57,750 nt of DNA. Origin: Allomuricauda sp. TY007. Lineage in GTDB: Bacteria > Bacteroidota > Bacteroidia > Flavobacteriales > Flavobacteriaceae. This document shows, in pieces, positions 10,450 through 18,852 of the stretch. The stretch is taken from positions 1 through 57,750 of the forward strand of contig NZ_WUEG01000017.1 of assembly GCF_010468565.1 (NCBI RefSeq), written 5' to 3'. The position numbers and the translations under genes are program-made. Numbering within the stretch: position 1 is the first letter of the stretch; each line of letters begins with the position of its first letter. The notes under the pieces were generated by a model that did no database searches, was not told the origin of the DNA, and worked only from the letters and a program-made list of their open reading frames with translations.

Positions 10450-11333
10450 TGTCCTTTTTAGATACGAGACACAAGAAAAAATCCTTCACGCTTACAACAC
10501 TTTTGTTAAGCGCGCTGCTCCTATTGCTTTTTTATATTGGATTGACCTACCTAGACCCGCCCATTGAAAATGGAATCGCCGTCAATTTCGGAACCATGGA
10601 TTATGGAAGTGGTGAAGTTCAGCCTACGGAGCCAGTGCGTTCGGAGCCTAGGGAAGTTCAAAGCCAACCCGAAACTCAAGAAGTGGCAGAATCTGCCGAG
10701 CCTGAGGAAGCGGTTGTAGAAGAAGCCCCTGTTGAAGAGGTATTGACAAGTAATGACGAGGAAACCATTAAACTGCGACAACAGGAAGAAGCCAAACGTA
10801 AAGCGGAGGAGGAAGCAGAAAAAGCCAAAGCCGAAGTAGAACGTATTGCCCGTGAAAAACGGGAGGCCGAAGAGCGTAAGCGACAAGAGCAAGAGGCCAA
10901 GAAAAAAAGTGTGGATGCCCTTATCGGTGGAATCGGAAAATCGGACGGTACCGCAACAGGTAGTGAAGGTGATGATAATCGTGCAGGGGACAAGGGACAA
11001 CCCGATGGCGACCCATATGCCCCCACTTATTATGGTGCGCCTGGAGTTGGAAATGGAGGTGCTGGTTATGGGTTGAAGGGAAGGTCTTTGGCAGATAGCG
11101 GAAAAGTTCGACAGGAATGCGATGAAGCGGGTGTGGTCTGGGTAAGGATTACCGTTGACAGGTCCGGGAAAGTCATCAAGGCCGAGCCCGGTGTAAAAGG
11201 TACCACAAACAACGCTCCATGTCTGTTGGAACCTGCCCGTAAAACGGCACTGCTCCATAAATGGAATTCGGATTCGAATGCCCCGGCACAACAGATAGGT
11301 TTTGTGGTTGTCAACTTTAAATTGGGGCAGTAG
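10449..11333 (+). CDS. TonB-like energy transducer
   Basis: This 294-aa protein has a cytoplasmic N-terminal tail, one transmembrane segment (about residues 15-35) and a long periplasmic region rich in Glu, Pro, Ala and Lys (about residues 55-155). A Gly-rich linker follows, then a C-terminal domain of TonB/TolA type (VWVRITVDRSGKVIKAEPGV near 225-245). It should couple the ExbB-ExbD motor to outer-membrane receptors. It overlaps exbD by one base upstream and folC by one base downstream. The middle could also be read as TolA-like, because the charged helical repeat (EEEAEKAKAEVERIAREKRE) is TolA-like in style. Confidence 0.88.
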   Translation: MSFLDTRHKKKSFTLTTLLLSALLLLLFYIGLTYLDPPIENGIAVNFGTMDYGSGEVQPTEPVRSEPREVQSQPETQEVAESAEPEEAVVEEAPVEEVLTSNDEETIKLRQQEEAKRKAEEEAEKAKAEVERIAREKREAEERKRQEQEAKKKSVDALIGGIGKSDGTATGSEGDDNRAGDKGQPDGDPYAPTYYGAPGVGNGGAGYGLKGRSLADSGKVRQECDEAGVVWVRITVDRSGKVIKAEPGVKGTTNNAPCLLEPARKTALLHKWNSDSNAPAQQIGFVVVNFKLGQ

Positions 11334-12544
11334 TGACGTACCAAGAAACATTGGACTGGATGTTCGGACAACTTCCGATGTACCAGCAGAAAGGTGCGGC
11401 GGCATTGAATGCTAAGTTGGACAACATCATCCATTTGTGCAATGTGCTGGAGAATCCTGAGAAAAAATTTAAAAGTATTCACGTTGCGGGAACCAATGGC
11501 AAAGGGTCCAGTAGCCATATGTTGGCCTCCATTCTTCAAGAGGCAGGTTATAAGGTCGGACTTTATACTTCACCACACCTAAAAGATTTTAGGGAGCGTA
11601 TCAAAATAGACGGTAAAGTTGTCAGCAAGAGATTTGTAAGAGATTTTATTGAGGAAAAAAAAACCTTTTTTGAGTACCATAAGCTTTCTTTTTTTGAGAT
11701 GACCGTAGGGATGGCTTTTAGCTATTTTGCGGAAGAAAAAGTAGATGTTGCCATAATCGAAGTAGGATTGGGAGGGCGGCTCGATTCGACCAACATCATA
11801 ACGCCCGAAGTGTCGCTAATCACTAATATTGGAATGGATCATACCCAGTTTTTGGGAGATACTTTGGAAAAAATTGCGCTGGAAAAAGCAGGGATTATCA
11901 AAACAAGTGTTCCAGTGGTCATAAGCGAAACCCAACCCGAAACAAAGATGATTTTTAACCTGATTGCCCACCAGCGTAGATCCAGCATTGTTTTTGCGGA
12001 TCAACAACCCGCCACAGGGTATAAAACCGATTTACTGGGTGAATATCAGCAGAAAAATATTAACGGAGTAGTGGCATGTATTCGTCAGTTGAAGAATTTT
12101 GAAGTTCCTGAAAGAGCTATTTCTGACGGACTCACAAAAGTTGTGGAAAATACCGGTCTTTTGGGAAGATGGCAGGTGCTACAACATAGACCTTTGGTGG
12201 TTTGCGATACAGCACATAACAAAGAAGGGCTTAAAATGGTTTTGGAACAAGTGAAAAAACAATCGTACGATCAACTCCATATTGTGCTTGGTTTTGTTAA
12301 AGATAAAGATGTAAAGTCCGTTTTGCCTTTATTTCCCAAAGATGCCAAGTATTATTTTGTAAGACCAAGTATTCCGAGGGGCATGGATGCTGTTCAGCTA
12401 GAGGAACTTGCTCAAGAAGAGGGGCTTAAGGGAAAGGTGTGCAAGTCTGTAAAAAAAGGATTGAACAAAGCGTTGAAAAATGCAACAAGCGACGATATGA
12501 TCTATGTAGGTGGCAGTACTTTTGTTGTTGCTGAAGTTGTGTAA
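11333..12544 (+). CDS. folC: Bifunctional folylpolyglutamate/dihydrofolate synthase
   Basis: A 403-aa Mur-ligase-family enzyme that adds glutamate to dihydropteroate or folates. The P-loop HVAGTNGKGSSSH lies near residues 50-62. The central block EVGLGGRLDSTNII is near 143-156, followed by TNIGMDHTQFLG, both typical of FolC. The C-terminal domain has VVCDTAHNKEG. The start is GTG at 11333, sharing one base with the stop of the TonB-like gene, so translation is probably coupled. The product has no functional link to TonB, so the shared transcript looks like a conserved-neighbour arrangement only. Confidence 0.93.
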   Translation: MTYQETLDWMFGQLPMYQQKGAAALNAKLDNIIHLCNVLENPEKKFKSIHVAGTNGKGSSSHMLASILQEAGYKVGLYTSPHLKDFRERIKIDGKVVSKRFVRDFIEEKKTFFEYHKLSFFEMTVGMAFSYFAEEKVDVAIIEVGLGGRLDSTNIITPEVSLITNIGMDHTQFLGDTLEKIALEKAGIIKTSVPVVISETQPETKMIFNLIAHQRRSSIVFADQQPATGYKTDLLGEYQQKNINGVVACIRQLKNFEVPERAISDGLTKVVENTGLLGRWQVLQHRPLVVCDTAHNKEGLKMVLEQVKKQSYDQLHIVLGFVKDKDVKSVLPLFPKDAKYYFVRPSIPRGMDAVQLEELAQEEGLKGKVCKSVKKGLNKALKNATSDDMIYVGGSTFVVAEVV

Positions 12545-12557
12545 TTTTTTTCATTTT

Positions 12558-12591
12558 TTTGTTTTATAAATCAAAAACAGTCTTATATTTG
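12558..12591 (+). promoter_or_regulatory. Bacteroidota-type promoter for tRNA-Val
   Basis: A -33 TTTG (12558-12561) and a perfect -7 TATATTTG (12584-12591) are separated by 22 bases. The predicted transcription start near 12597 is about 17 bases before the tRNA. Confidence 0.75.
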
Positions 12592-12613
12592 CACTCCCAT
12601 TACGGAAAATAAT

Positions 12614-12688
12614 GGGCGCTTAGCTCAGTTGGTTCAGAGCACCTCGTTTACACCGAGGGGGTCGGGGGTTCGAATCCCTCAGCGCCCA
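12614..12688 (+). tRNA. tRNA-Val (anticodon TAC)
   Basis: The 75-base cloverleaf folds cleanly. The acceptor stem is GGGCGCT with AGCGCCC, followed by discriminator A. The anticodon stem is CCTCG/CGAGG with loop TTTACAC, giving anticodon TAC. The T arm is GGGGGTTCGAATCCCTC. CCA is not encoded. The 3' end (from 12667) is the left attachment site of the element that follows. The tRNA is intact because the element end restores its T arm and acceptor stem. Confidence 0.96.
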
Positions 12689-12799
12689 CTTTTAGAGTTT
12701 AAACAAAAACAAAACCTTGCATATCTTATTGATTTGCAAGGTTTTGACGTTTTAGGCCTTTATTTGAATTGGTTTGATTTGATATGTTTTGGTTTGCAA
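12667..12799 (+). repeat. attL: left copy of the about 134-bp direct repeat
   Basis: This stretch begins inside the tRNA T arm and recurs in the same orientation at 22134-22267. The first 28 bases (12667-12694) are identical in both copies. The remainder to GGTTTGCAA matches with a few substitutions and one inserted base. Within it an inverted repeat (AAAACCTTGCA with TGCAAGGTTTT) could act as the terminator of the tRNA transcript. The copy inside the tRNA identifies the crossover region. Confidence 0.9.
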
Positions 12800-12840
12800 T
12801 TCGGTTAGTAAATTTTTTTGTGAAAAGTGTTAACCGAATA
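12798..12840. repeat. Candidate integrase arm-binding repeats, left end
   Basis: AATTCGGTTAGTAA at 12798-12811 recurs exactly at 22070-22083 near the right end. An inverted partner TAACCGAAT sits at 12831-12839. The position just inside each att region is where arm sites of a tyrosine recombinase would lie. The role is inferred only. Confidence 0.5.
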
Positions 12841-12918
12841 AGCCTGTAAATTACTATATTACAGCAACTTAGTATTTGACTTTCGTAGGTGATTTTCGTT
12901 CAATTTAACACAAAACCT

Positions 12919-14190
12919 ATGAGAACTCGGTCTACATTTTCAATCAGTTTTTGGATAAGCACTGCCCGGCGGAATGACGGAACCGCTAAGATTTATGCCC
13001 GTATCACCGTTGATTCACAACGAGTTAACATGAGCCTCAAATACACCATTCCTGCAGAAAGTTGGGACCGAAAGGGATCGAGGGTTCTGGGGCGCACAAC
13101 GGAAGCGCAGGAAATCAACGCCTATTTAATGGAGGTTGAAACCGAACTTTTCCAATGCTACCGTGAATTACGATCCAAAACAACCCACATTACACCGCAA
13201 ATGGTCAAGGCGAAGTATTTCGGGGAGGATGAGAACCAAATGACGTTAACAGCCCTATTTGAGCACCATAACCTCCATGGCGCACATAATCTGGGTAAAG
13301 CGACCCTGAGCCATTATAAAACCACCCAGAAGTATTTATTGGGCTATCTGAAGAAGCACTATAAATGTGATGATTACAGATTGTCACAGCTCAACCATCA
13401 GTTTGTTGTGGGTTTCGAGACCTACTTGCGAAAACTACACCCTATTCACCATCATGGTAGACTTTCGAACAACGGAGCAATGAAACATATCCAACGTTTG
13501 AGAAAGATGGTCAGAATGGCTGTAAACAATGAATGGATAGAAAAATATCCTTTTCAAAAATTTAAGATTAGGATGGAGAAAAAGGAAAGGGATTTTTTGA
13601 CCTTGGAAGAATTACGTAAAATTCTGGATTTCCAAACCAAGATTGAACGGTTACGAATTGTAAAAGACTTATTTGTTTTTAGTTGCTACACGGGCATTGC
13701 CTATTGTGATATAATGAACCTTAATGAGGACAATCTAGTATTGGGTATCGATGGAAAGCATTGGATAAGTACAAAAAGACAAAAGACCAAGAACAGCTTC
13801 AAGTTGCCTTTAATGGGACCGGCATTGTCGATTGTTAAGAGATATCACTATCATCCGAAAAGGCGTACAAATAAATTATTTCCCAGAATTTCCAATCAAA
13901 AATTAAATAGCTATCTGAAGGAGATTGCGGATTCATGCCATATCAATAAACACATAACTTTCCATATGGCGAGACACACCTTTGCCACCACCATTACATT
14001 AAGCAATGGAGTACCTATCGAGACGGTTTCCAAAATATTAGGACATTCAGAATTGGCCACGACCCAAATTTATGCGCGGGTCTTGGATAAAAAAATCAGT
14101 GAGGATATGAGTGGTTTGGAATCAATTCTGGAATCTAATTTCTCAGATTCAATTGATGATAACGAGAAGTTTGGTAACTCTGTCTTTTAA
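12919..14190 (+). CDS. int: Tyrosine recombinase / integrase of the Bacteroidota type
   Basis: A 423-aa site-specific recombinase expected to integrate and excise the element at tRNA-Val. It has an N-terminal arm-binding domain (FSISFWISTARRNDGTAKIY), a SAM-like core-binding domain (about residues 105-205) and a C-terminal catalytic domain. The C-terminal block HMARHTFATTI gives the His-x-x-Arg. LGHSELATTQIYARV gives the final His and the Tyr nucleophile. At the first catalytic position the sequence reads FSCYTGIAYCDIMNL, lacking the classical Arg. Loss of this Arg is known from CTnDOT-type integrases. ATG 12919 is preferred to an upstream GTG at 12889 because the family starts here. Confidence 0.93.
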   Translation: MRTRSTFSISFWISTARRNDGTAKIYARITVDSQRVNMSLKYTIPAESWDRKGSRVLGRTTEAQEINAYLMEVETELFQCYRELRSKTTHITPQMVKAKYFGEDENQMTLTALFEHHNLHGAHNLGKATLSHYKTTQKYLLGYLKKHYKCDDYRLSQLNHQFVVGFETYLRKLHPIHHHGRLSNNGAMKHIQRLRKMVRMAVNNEWIEKYPFQKFKIRMEKKERDFLTLEELRKILDFQTKIERLRIVKDLFVFSCYTGIAYCDIMNLNEDNLVLGIDGKHWISTKRQKTKNSFKLPLMGPALSIVKRYHYHPKRRTNKLFPRISNQKLNSYLKEIADSCHINKHITFHMARHTFATTITLSNGVPIETVSKILGHSELATTQIYARVLDKKISEDMSGLESILESNFSDSIDDNEKFGNSVF

Positions 14191-14367
14191 CCTTGAGAAT
14201 TCATTGCAATGATTAGGGTGCCGAAACTATCGAAGATTTTTAGTCCCAATCTTACCCAGACTTTTGCGCTTGGTTCCTATCGGGTTTTTGTAGTGTTCGG
14301 GAAGATAAGCGTTGAGCAAAAAACTGATAGGGCGCAATCTACAACCTGCTTTGGCAAAAGTTTTCTA

Positions 14368-14455
14368 TTTAGCGTCGCCTTGGCGACACTAAGTTGAAAA
14401 GCAAGAGGATAGCGCGCTAAAGCGGCGCTATTGATTCATTTTCCTTCGGAAAAGC
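14368..14455. other. Cluster of three hairpins between integrase and mobilization gene
   Basis: Three short inverted repeats follow one another: GTCGCC/GGCGAC (14374-14387), ATAGCGC/GCGCTAT (14409-14431), and TTTTCC/GGAAAA (about 14439-14454). They lie in the 390-base gap between int and the BfmA-like gene. The gap has no convincing gene. A short open frame at 14209-14397 covers part of it but resembles nothing. Such structure upstream of a mobilization gene could be an origin of transfer, a terminator array or an RNA element. I cannot decide which. Confidence 0.45.
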
Positions 14456-14582
14456 CCTGTTTGTAAGGGTTTTTGGAAATGTTTGAATTCAGAGATTACG
14501 GTTTTTATTGTTGCAAAAACGTTGAAAGTACATGTAATTACTGAACAAAATTGTAACAATTGAGCCCTTTAAAACATGTATT

Positions 14583-15149
14583 ATGGACGATTTTAGAGCA
14601 GTACGAATAAAGAAAAGGACACTATTAAGATTCAAGGTCTTTTCAAGAAAAGTGGGCAAGAGTTATTCCCATACCTTGGATATGGTAATGGACTTTTTTG
14701 AGTGGCACGGTTTTATGCCATCTGAAAGATTTGAAAAGAGCATAGGTCAAGAGATCATTAAAAACAGGAAACGGACAGATGCGGTCATTGCCATAATCAG
14801 GGACATTGAAAAGAACCAAACCTTGCCCACCATTGGTATGATGCAGGCCCTGTTCAATCAGGAATTGGACAATGATGAAGATGGGGATGATTTTCTTGAG
14901 GACATGATCGAAAAGAATCCACCAAAGCCAGACCCAGTGTTCGAGGGTGAAGTAACTGTTCCGAAAATCAAGTATGATCGGTTGGAGGAAAAGGCGGCCT
15001 CGCTCCAATCGGATTTAAATAGTATACTTGATAATGTCAAGGTGGTCAAGAGCAGTTTTGGGAAAAGCTATCTGAAGCTTGAAATAACGGAAGGGCGGTT
15101 GGAACGATATAGACGTGAAGCAAACAGACCATTGGATTACCTCAAATGA
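14583..15149 (+). CDS. BfmA/BtgA-family mobilization protein
   Basis: A 188-aa cytoplasmic protein. The N-terminal part (FRAVRIKKRTLLRFKVFSRK, then SHTLDMVMDFFEWHGF near residues 30-45) resembles the ribbon-helix-helix-like N-terminus of Bacteroidota BfmA/BtgA mobilization proteins. These proteins bind near oriT and help a relaxase. The C-terminal third looks alpha-helical and charged, probably coiled coil. Related elements normally have a relaxase gene directly after it; here the stop at 15149 is followed only by a few codons and noncoding DNA. The protein may therefore act with a relaxase supplied in trans, or be a leftover. Confidence 0.75.
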   Translation: MDDFRAVRIKKRTLLRFKVFSRKVGKSYSHTLDMVMDFFEWHGFMPSERFEKSIGQEIIKNRKRTDAVIAIIRDIEKNQTLPTIGMMQALFNQELDNDEDGDDFLEDMIEKNPPKPDPVFEGEVTVPKIKYDRLEEKAASLQSDLNSILDNVKVVKSSFGKSYLKLEITEGRLERYRREANRPLDYLK

Positions 15150-15326
15150 TGAGGAGACTATATCGTTAATAGATAAAATTGCCTCGCTCAGTAAGGTTAG
15201 TTTGGCAAGATTTGGGGCTTGCAGCACTCCACTTCGTTGCGTTCGCCCTTATATCGATTTCTATTTCATACCAAGGTTTTGAGAGCATTTTGTTTAAAAC
15301 GAACATAGATTCCACTGAAAAACGTC

Positions 15327-15357
15327 TTCACGGATTCTATATAGTTTCCTATCTTTG
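15327..15357 (+). promoter_or_regulatory. Candidate promoter of the metal efflux operon
   Basis: A perfect -7 element TATCTTTG is at 15350-15357, with a weak -33 TTC 20 bases upstream (15327-15329). The predicted start of transcription would fall almost on the ATG at 15364, so the first gene may have a very short leader or none. Confidence 0.45.
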
Positions 15358-15363
15358 AATCAG

Positions 15364-15792
15364 ATGCGAAAATACCGAAACATAAAGGCACTTTTCTTTC
15401 TGGGGATACTCAGTATGCTTTTGATGCACAAAGTAGTACCACACTGGCATCATCAACATGTAGAGGAGCATCATCATGATGTGGCACATAACCATCACGA
15501 CCATCATTCCGATGAAACGGAAAAAGAAAATCCAACAAAAGGATTCCTGGATTGGTTTTTTGAAATGCATGCCCATACCAATACCACGACCGATATATTG
15601 GTATTGAAGCAAAGAACAGTCGAAAAAGTTTCCGTAGAAAAATTAATAGCAAAAACGCGATTTCCTAAGCTGGTCATTTATACTTTTTATAAATCAGATA
15701 CCATAGTTAAGAAATGGTATCGTCCACCAGACAAGCTTCGAAAAGCGTATTTATTCAATTATTCACTCCGGGGACCCCCTTCATTAGGTTAA
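15364..15792 (+). CDS. His-rich membrane-anchored protein, first gene of the efflux operon
   Basis: A 142-aa protein of unknown function. One hydrophobic segment lies at about residues 10-27, followed by a histidine-rich stretch (HWHHQHVEEHHH and HNHHDHHSDE) that should bind metal ions in the periplasm. The C-terminus ends in YSLRGPPSLG, an ending I recall from small proteins preceding Bacteroidota RND metal operons. The position directly before the CusC-like gene supports a role in metal sensing, buffering or delivery. The start is taken as the ATG at 15364; an upstream TTG is in frame. No enzyme motif is visible. Confidence 0.8.
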   Translation: MRKYRNIKALFFLGILSMLLMHKVVPHWHHQHVEEHHHDVAHNHHDHHSDETEKENPTKGFLDWFFEMHAHTNTTTDILVLKQRTVEKVSVEKLIAKTRFPKLVIYTFYKSDTIVKKWYRPPDKLRKAYLFNYSLRGPPSLG

Positions 15793-15873
15793 TCAAGAAG
15801 GCAAACTGATTCCACTAGTAATTGGATCAGTTTGTTTGTTTCTCAATTTTTGATAAACCTAAACAAAATCATT

Positions 15874-17058
15874 ATGAAATTTAAATTCGTATGCGCTCTT
15901 TGCGTATACCTGTTTTTTGGTAAAGTGTTTTCACAATCCACTGAGATGGAGAAAGTACTAAGCCAAATAGAACAGAACAATAAAGAGTTGAAGGCCTACC
16001 AGTCATATATCAATGGGCAGCAACTGTTAAATGAAAGTGGCAACAATTTACCGAATCCAGAAGTTCTTGGGTATTATTTACCGTTTGGTGAACACCAATC
16101 GGACGATTATTCAGAATTTGAAGTATCACAATCCTTTGAGTTTCCCACAGTGTATTTGGCACGCAATAAATGGAACAAGCTTCAAGAGGATCAATTGGAA
16201 GCGATGTATACCAAAAAGCGTCAAGAAATATTGTTGAATGCGAAGAAGGGTTTGATCAATCTGAACATGCTTCGAAAAAGGCTGGAGATTGAAGAGGTCC
16301 GGAAAACCCAAAGTTTGGAGGTCTTCCAACAAATCCAGGAAATGTACAATAAGGAACAGGTTGGAATTTTGGATCTCAACAAGGCTAAAGTAGCTTGGAT
16401 ACAGGAACAGTTTGTTGTGGAACAGATACAAGCAGATATACAAAACCAACTGACCGAATTGCAAACGCTAAATGGTGGCCAATCCATTGAAATGAATGAT
16501 TTGCAGTTGGACAGTCCTGTCCAATTACAAAGCATTGAGACAATTTGGAGTGAAAAACTGGCCAATGACCCAAGATTGACTGAACTTCAAGCTAATGAAG
16601 CTTCTGCTTTCCAGAACGTCAAACTGGAAAAGAACAAAGTCCTTCCTAATATCTCATTGGGATATAACTACCAAGGTGTGAATGGCAATGATTATTCTGG
16701 GGTATTTGGCGGTTTGTCCATTCCCTTATGGAACAGTAAAAACAAAGTCAAGGCGGCGAAGGCCGACTTTGAGTATCAGCAAACCAATTCAGAAGTAACA
16801 AGGGCATTGATGTATTCACAATTTCAACAAGAATACAACCAGTACCTTTTGTTGTTCAACAAATACACCGAATATCAAGAAACCCTATCCAACCTAGATA
16901 GCGAAGCACTTTTATTTAAAGCCTATAGTCTGGGGGAATATTCCTTTTTGGAATATTATATGGAAGTTCAGTTTTATCGGGATGCAACCGATAGGATGTT
17001 GGAAATGGAAAAACAATTACAGCAATTACAAGCACAATTATTAATACATCAATTGTAA
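15874..17058 (+). CDS. TolC-family outer-membrane efflux protein (CusC/CzcC-like)
   Basis: A 394-aa protein with a signal peptide (KFKFVCALCVYLFFGKVFSQ) and long heptad-rich helices expected for the periplasmic tunnel. The repeated OEP architecture is visible in LNMLRKRLEIEEVRKTQSLEVFQ and its C-terminal counterpart NKVKAAKADFEYQQTNSEV. It should be the outer-membrane exit duct of the three-part metal pump encoded with the two large genes downstream. The ATG at 15874 is chosen because an earlier in-frame start would put 14 extra residues before the signal peptide. It lies 81 bases after the His-rich gene. Confidence 0.9.
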   Translation: MKFKFVCALCVYLFFGKVFSQSTEMEKVLSQIEQNNKELKAYQSYINGQQLLNESGNNLPNPEVLGYYLPFGEHQSDDYSEFEVSQSFEFPTVYLARNKWNKLQEDQLEAMYTKKRQEILLNAKKGLINLNMLRKRLEIEEVRKTQSLEVFQQIQEMYNKEQVGILDLNKAKVAWIQEQFVVEQIQADIQNQLTELQTLNGGQSIEMNDLQLDSPVQLQSIETIWSEKLANDPRLTELQANEASAFQNVKLEKNKVLPNISLGYNYQGVNGNDYSGVFGGLSIPLWNSKNKVKAAKADFEYQQTNSEVTRALMYSQFQQEYNQYLLLFNKYTEYQETLSNLDSEALLFKAYSLGEYSFLEYYMEVQFYRDATDRMLEMEKQLQQLQAQLLIHQL

Positions 17059-17077
17059 CACCTTAAAAAACAAAAAG

Positions 17078-17323
17078 ATGAAAACAGTATCAAAAATTTT
17101 AATGGCATCAATGGTAATCATTGCAATAGGAATTACAGGATGTCGCGACACCAAAAAAGAAGAACCCAAAGACGACCATGGACATACCCATGGGGAAGGT
17201 GCAGACCATAAGCACGAACAGGAAGAAGTTAAACAAGAGGAATTTACCATGGATAAGGACTCCGTAAAAACTGAAGAGGGCACCCATACCCACGAGGACG
17301 GAGAAACACACCACGATCACTAA
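17078..17323 (+). CDS. Small His-rich lipoprotein of the efflux operon
   Basis: An 81-aa protein with a lipoprotein signal ending at IGITGC (Cys22), then an acidic, His-rich tail (DDHGHTHGEGADHKHEQEE and THTHEDGETHHDH). It is probably anchored in a membrane on the periplasmic side and binds divalent or monovalent metal. It lies 19 bases after the TolC-like gene and 11 before the adaptor gene, clearly inside the operon. The family is not one I can name. Metallochaperone or metal buffer is an inference from composition and context. Confidence 0.8.
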   Translation: MKTVSKILMASMVIIAIGITGCRDTKKEEPKDDHGHTHGEGADHKHEQEEVKQEEFTMDKDSVKTEEGTHTHEDGETHHDH

Positions 17324-17334
17324 AAAACAATTCA

Positions 17335-18840
17335 ATGAAAAAGTATTTAATAATTGTGCTTGCCTTAATGGCAACAGCTTGTAAACAAAATAACGAAGAA
17401 GATCATGCCCATAACCCAGATGGCAGCCATGTAGGGGATGAAACGCCTCGTTTGGATTATACCATTTGGACAGATGACACCGAACTGTTTGTAGAGTTCC
17501 CAGCATTGATTGTTGGACAACCGAGCAAGTTCGCCGCACATTTTACTGTATTGGACAAACATCAGCCAGTACGGGAAGGTTCGGTTACGGTAAGTCTGGT
17601 CAAAGGAGAAAAAGGAATACGGTCAACTGCGGACGCTCCCTCGTCACCAGGTATATTTTCTCCACTGCTTCAGCCCACAGGATCTGGGGAACATCAATTG
17701 ATTTTTGATCTTACCACCCCGCAATACACTGATAAAATCGTAATCGAGGATATTATGGTCTATGCCAGTTTGGACGAAGCCAAAGAAGCTTTGGGTGAAG
17801 CGGGAGAGGATGGATCCATTTCATTTTTGAAAGAACAGGCTTGGAAAACAGCTTTCCAAACTGAACCTGTAACAAAAGGTGAAATATATGATGTTATCAA
17901 AACCTCTGGGGTTTGGCAGCCAGCCCAAGGGGCATTAAAAACAATGGTGGCAACGGCCAACGGAACCGTCAACTTCTCAACTTTAAACCTTACAGAGGGT
18001 ATGGAGGTAACAAGAGGACAATTGCTATTAAACGTGAGCAGCCAAGGACTGGCATCCAATAATTTAAGTGCCGAGGTGGCCAAAGCAAAGGCTAATTATG
18101 ATCAGGCAGCATCGGAATACAACAGAAAAAAGGAACTCTACGAGAGCAAGATCATTCCAAAGGCTGCATTTGAAAAAGTGGAAAGTAATTATGCCATAGC
18201 AAAAGCAGAATATCAATCCATTGCTTCGGGAGTGTCGGGAGACAGTAAACAGATTCGAGCACCTTTTAATGGTTTCATAAGATCTGTAAATGTGGCCAAT
18301 GGTGATTATGTAGAGCAGGGAGCTGTATTGATCAGTGTGGCAACAGAGGATTCAAAAGTGTTGAAATCGCAGATTGCACCCACCTATGGTTTGACCATGG
18401 AAAATATCAAAGGTTTATGGTATCAAACGGAAACTGGTGATTGGAAAAATATTTCAGATTCAGATGGTGAAATCCTATCCATTTCAAAAGATGTGGAAAT
18501 GGAGAGTCCATTGATTTCAGTATTTGCCAGAGTGAACGACATTATTGCAGTTCCAGACGGTAGTTTAACCCAAGTACAGATTGCAATGGGTGATGGTAAA
18601 CAAACCACAATTGTTCCCGAATCGGCCTTACTGGAAGATTACGGTAACTATTCGGTTATGGTGCAACTTTCGGGAGAAAGCTTTGAACGGAGATCAATTA
18701 CCATAGGTAAACGCAATGGTGAAAATGTAGAGGTCTTAAAAGGTTTGGAAGCTGGTGATGTTGTGGTAACCACAGGTGCGTATCAGGTAAAAATGGCTTC
18801 CATGTCAGGAACAACCCCTGCACATGGCCATGAACATTAA
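17335..18840 (+). CDS. RND efflux periplasmic adaptor (CusB/CzcB-like)
   Basis: A 501-aa membrane-fusion lipoprotein; the signal ends at MATAC (Cys16). It bridges the inner-membrane pump and the outer-membrane channel. An N-terminal extension of about 170 residues contains a His cluster (DHAHNPDGSH). It is followed by the barrel-sandwich half (VWQPAQGALKTMVATANGTV), a helical hairpin (AKAKANYDQAASEYNRKKELYES near residues 243-265), and the second half-sandwich (IRAPFNGFIRSVNVANGDYVEQG). The C-terminus ends in AHGHEH. The N-terminal extension is common in metal-type adaptors of Bacteroidota. Only 12 bases separate it from the pump gene. Confidence 0.92.
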   Translation: MKKYLIIVLALMATACKQNNEEDHAHNPDGSHVGDETPRLDYTIWTDDTELFVEFPALIVGQPSKFAAHFTVLDKHQPVREGSVTVSLVKGEKGIRSTADAPSSPGIFSPLLQPTGSGEHQLIFDLTTPQYTDKIVIEDIMVYASLDEAKEALGEAGEDGSISFLKEQAWKTAFQTEPVTKGEIYDVIKTSGVWQPAQGALKTMVATANGTVNFSTLNLTEGMEVTRGQLLLNVSSQGLASNNLSAEVAKAKANYDQAASEYNRKKELYESKIIPKAAFEKVESNYAIAKAEYQSIASGVSGDSKQIRAPFNGFIRSVNVANGDYVEQGAVLISVATEDSKVLKSQIAPTYGLTMENIKGLWYQTETGDWKNISDSDGEILSISKDVEMESPLISVFARVNDIIAVPDGSLTQVQIAMGDGKQTTIVPESALLEDYGNYSVMVQLSGESFERRSITIGKRNGENVEVLKGLEAGDVVVTTGAYQVKMASMSGTTPAHGHEH

Positions 18841-18852
18841 AAAGCAAAAATT

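Noticed and set aside
10551..11405. A 284-codon minus-strand open frame over the TonB-like gene
   Set aside because: It is the antisense of a Glu/Ala/Lys-rich coding sequence, which leaves few stops on the other strand. Its translation (Phe- and Leu-rich repeats) resembles no family.
14209..14397. A 62-codon frame after the integrase gene
   Set aside because: It covers the hairpin region, has no similarity that I recognize and no promoter-like signal. It is better explained as noncoding.
15349..15612. Met-rich minus-strand frame opposite the His-rich protein
   Set aside because: The Met runs are only the reverse complement of CAT/CAC histidine codons.
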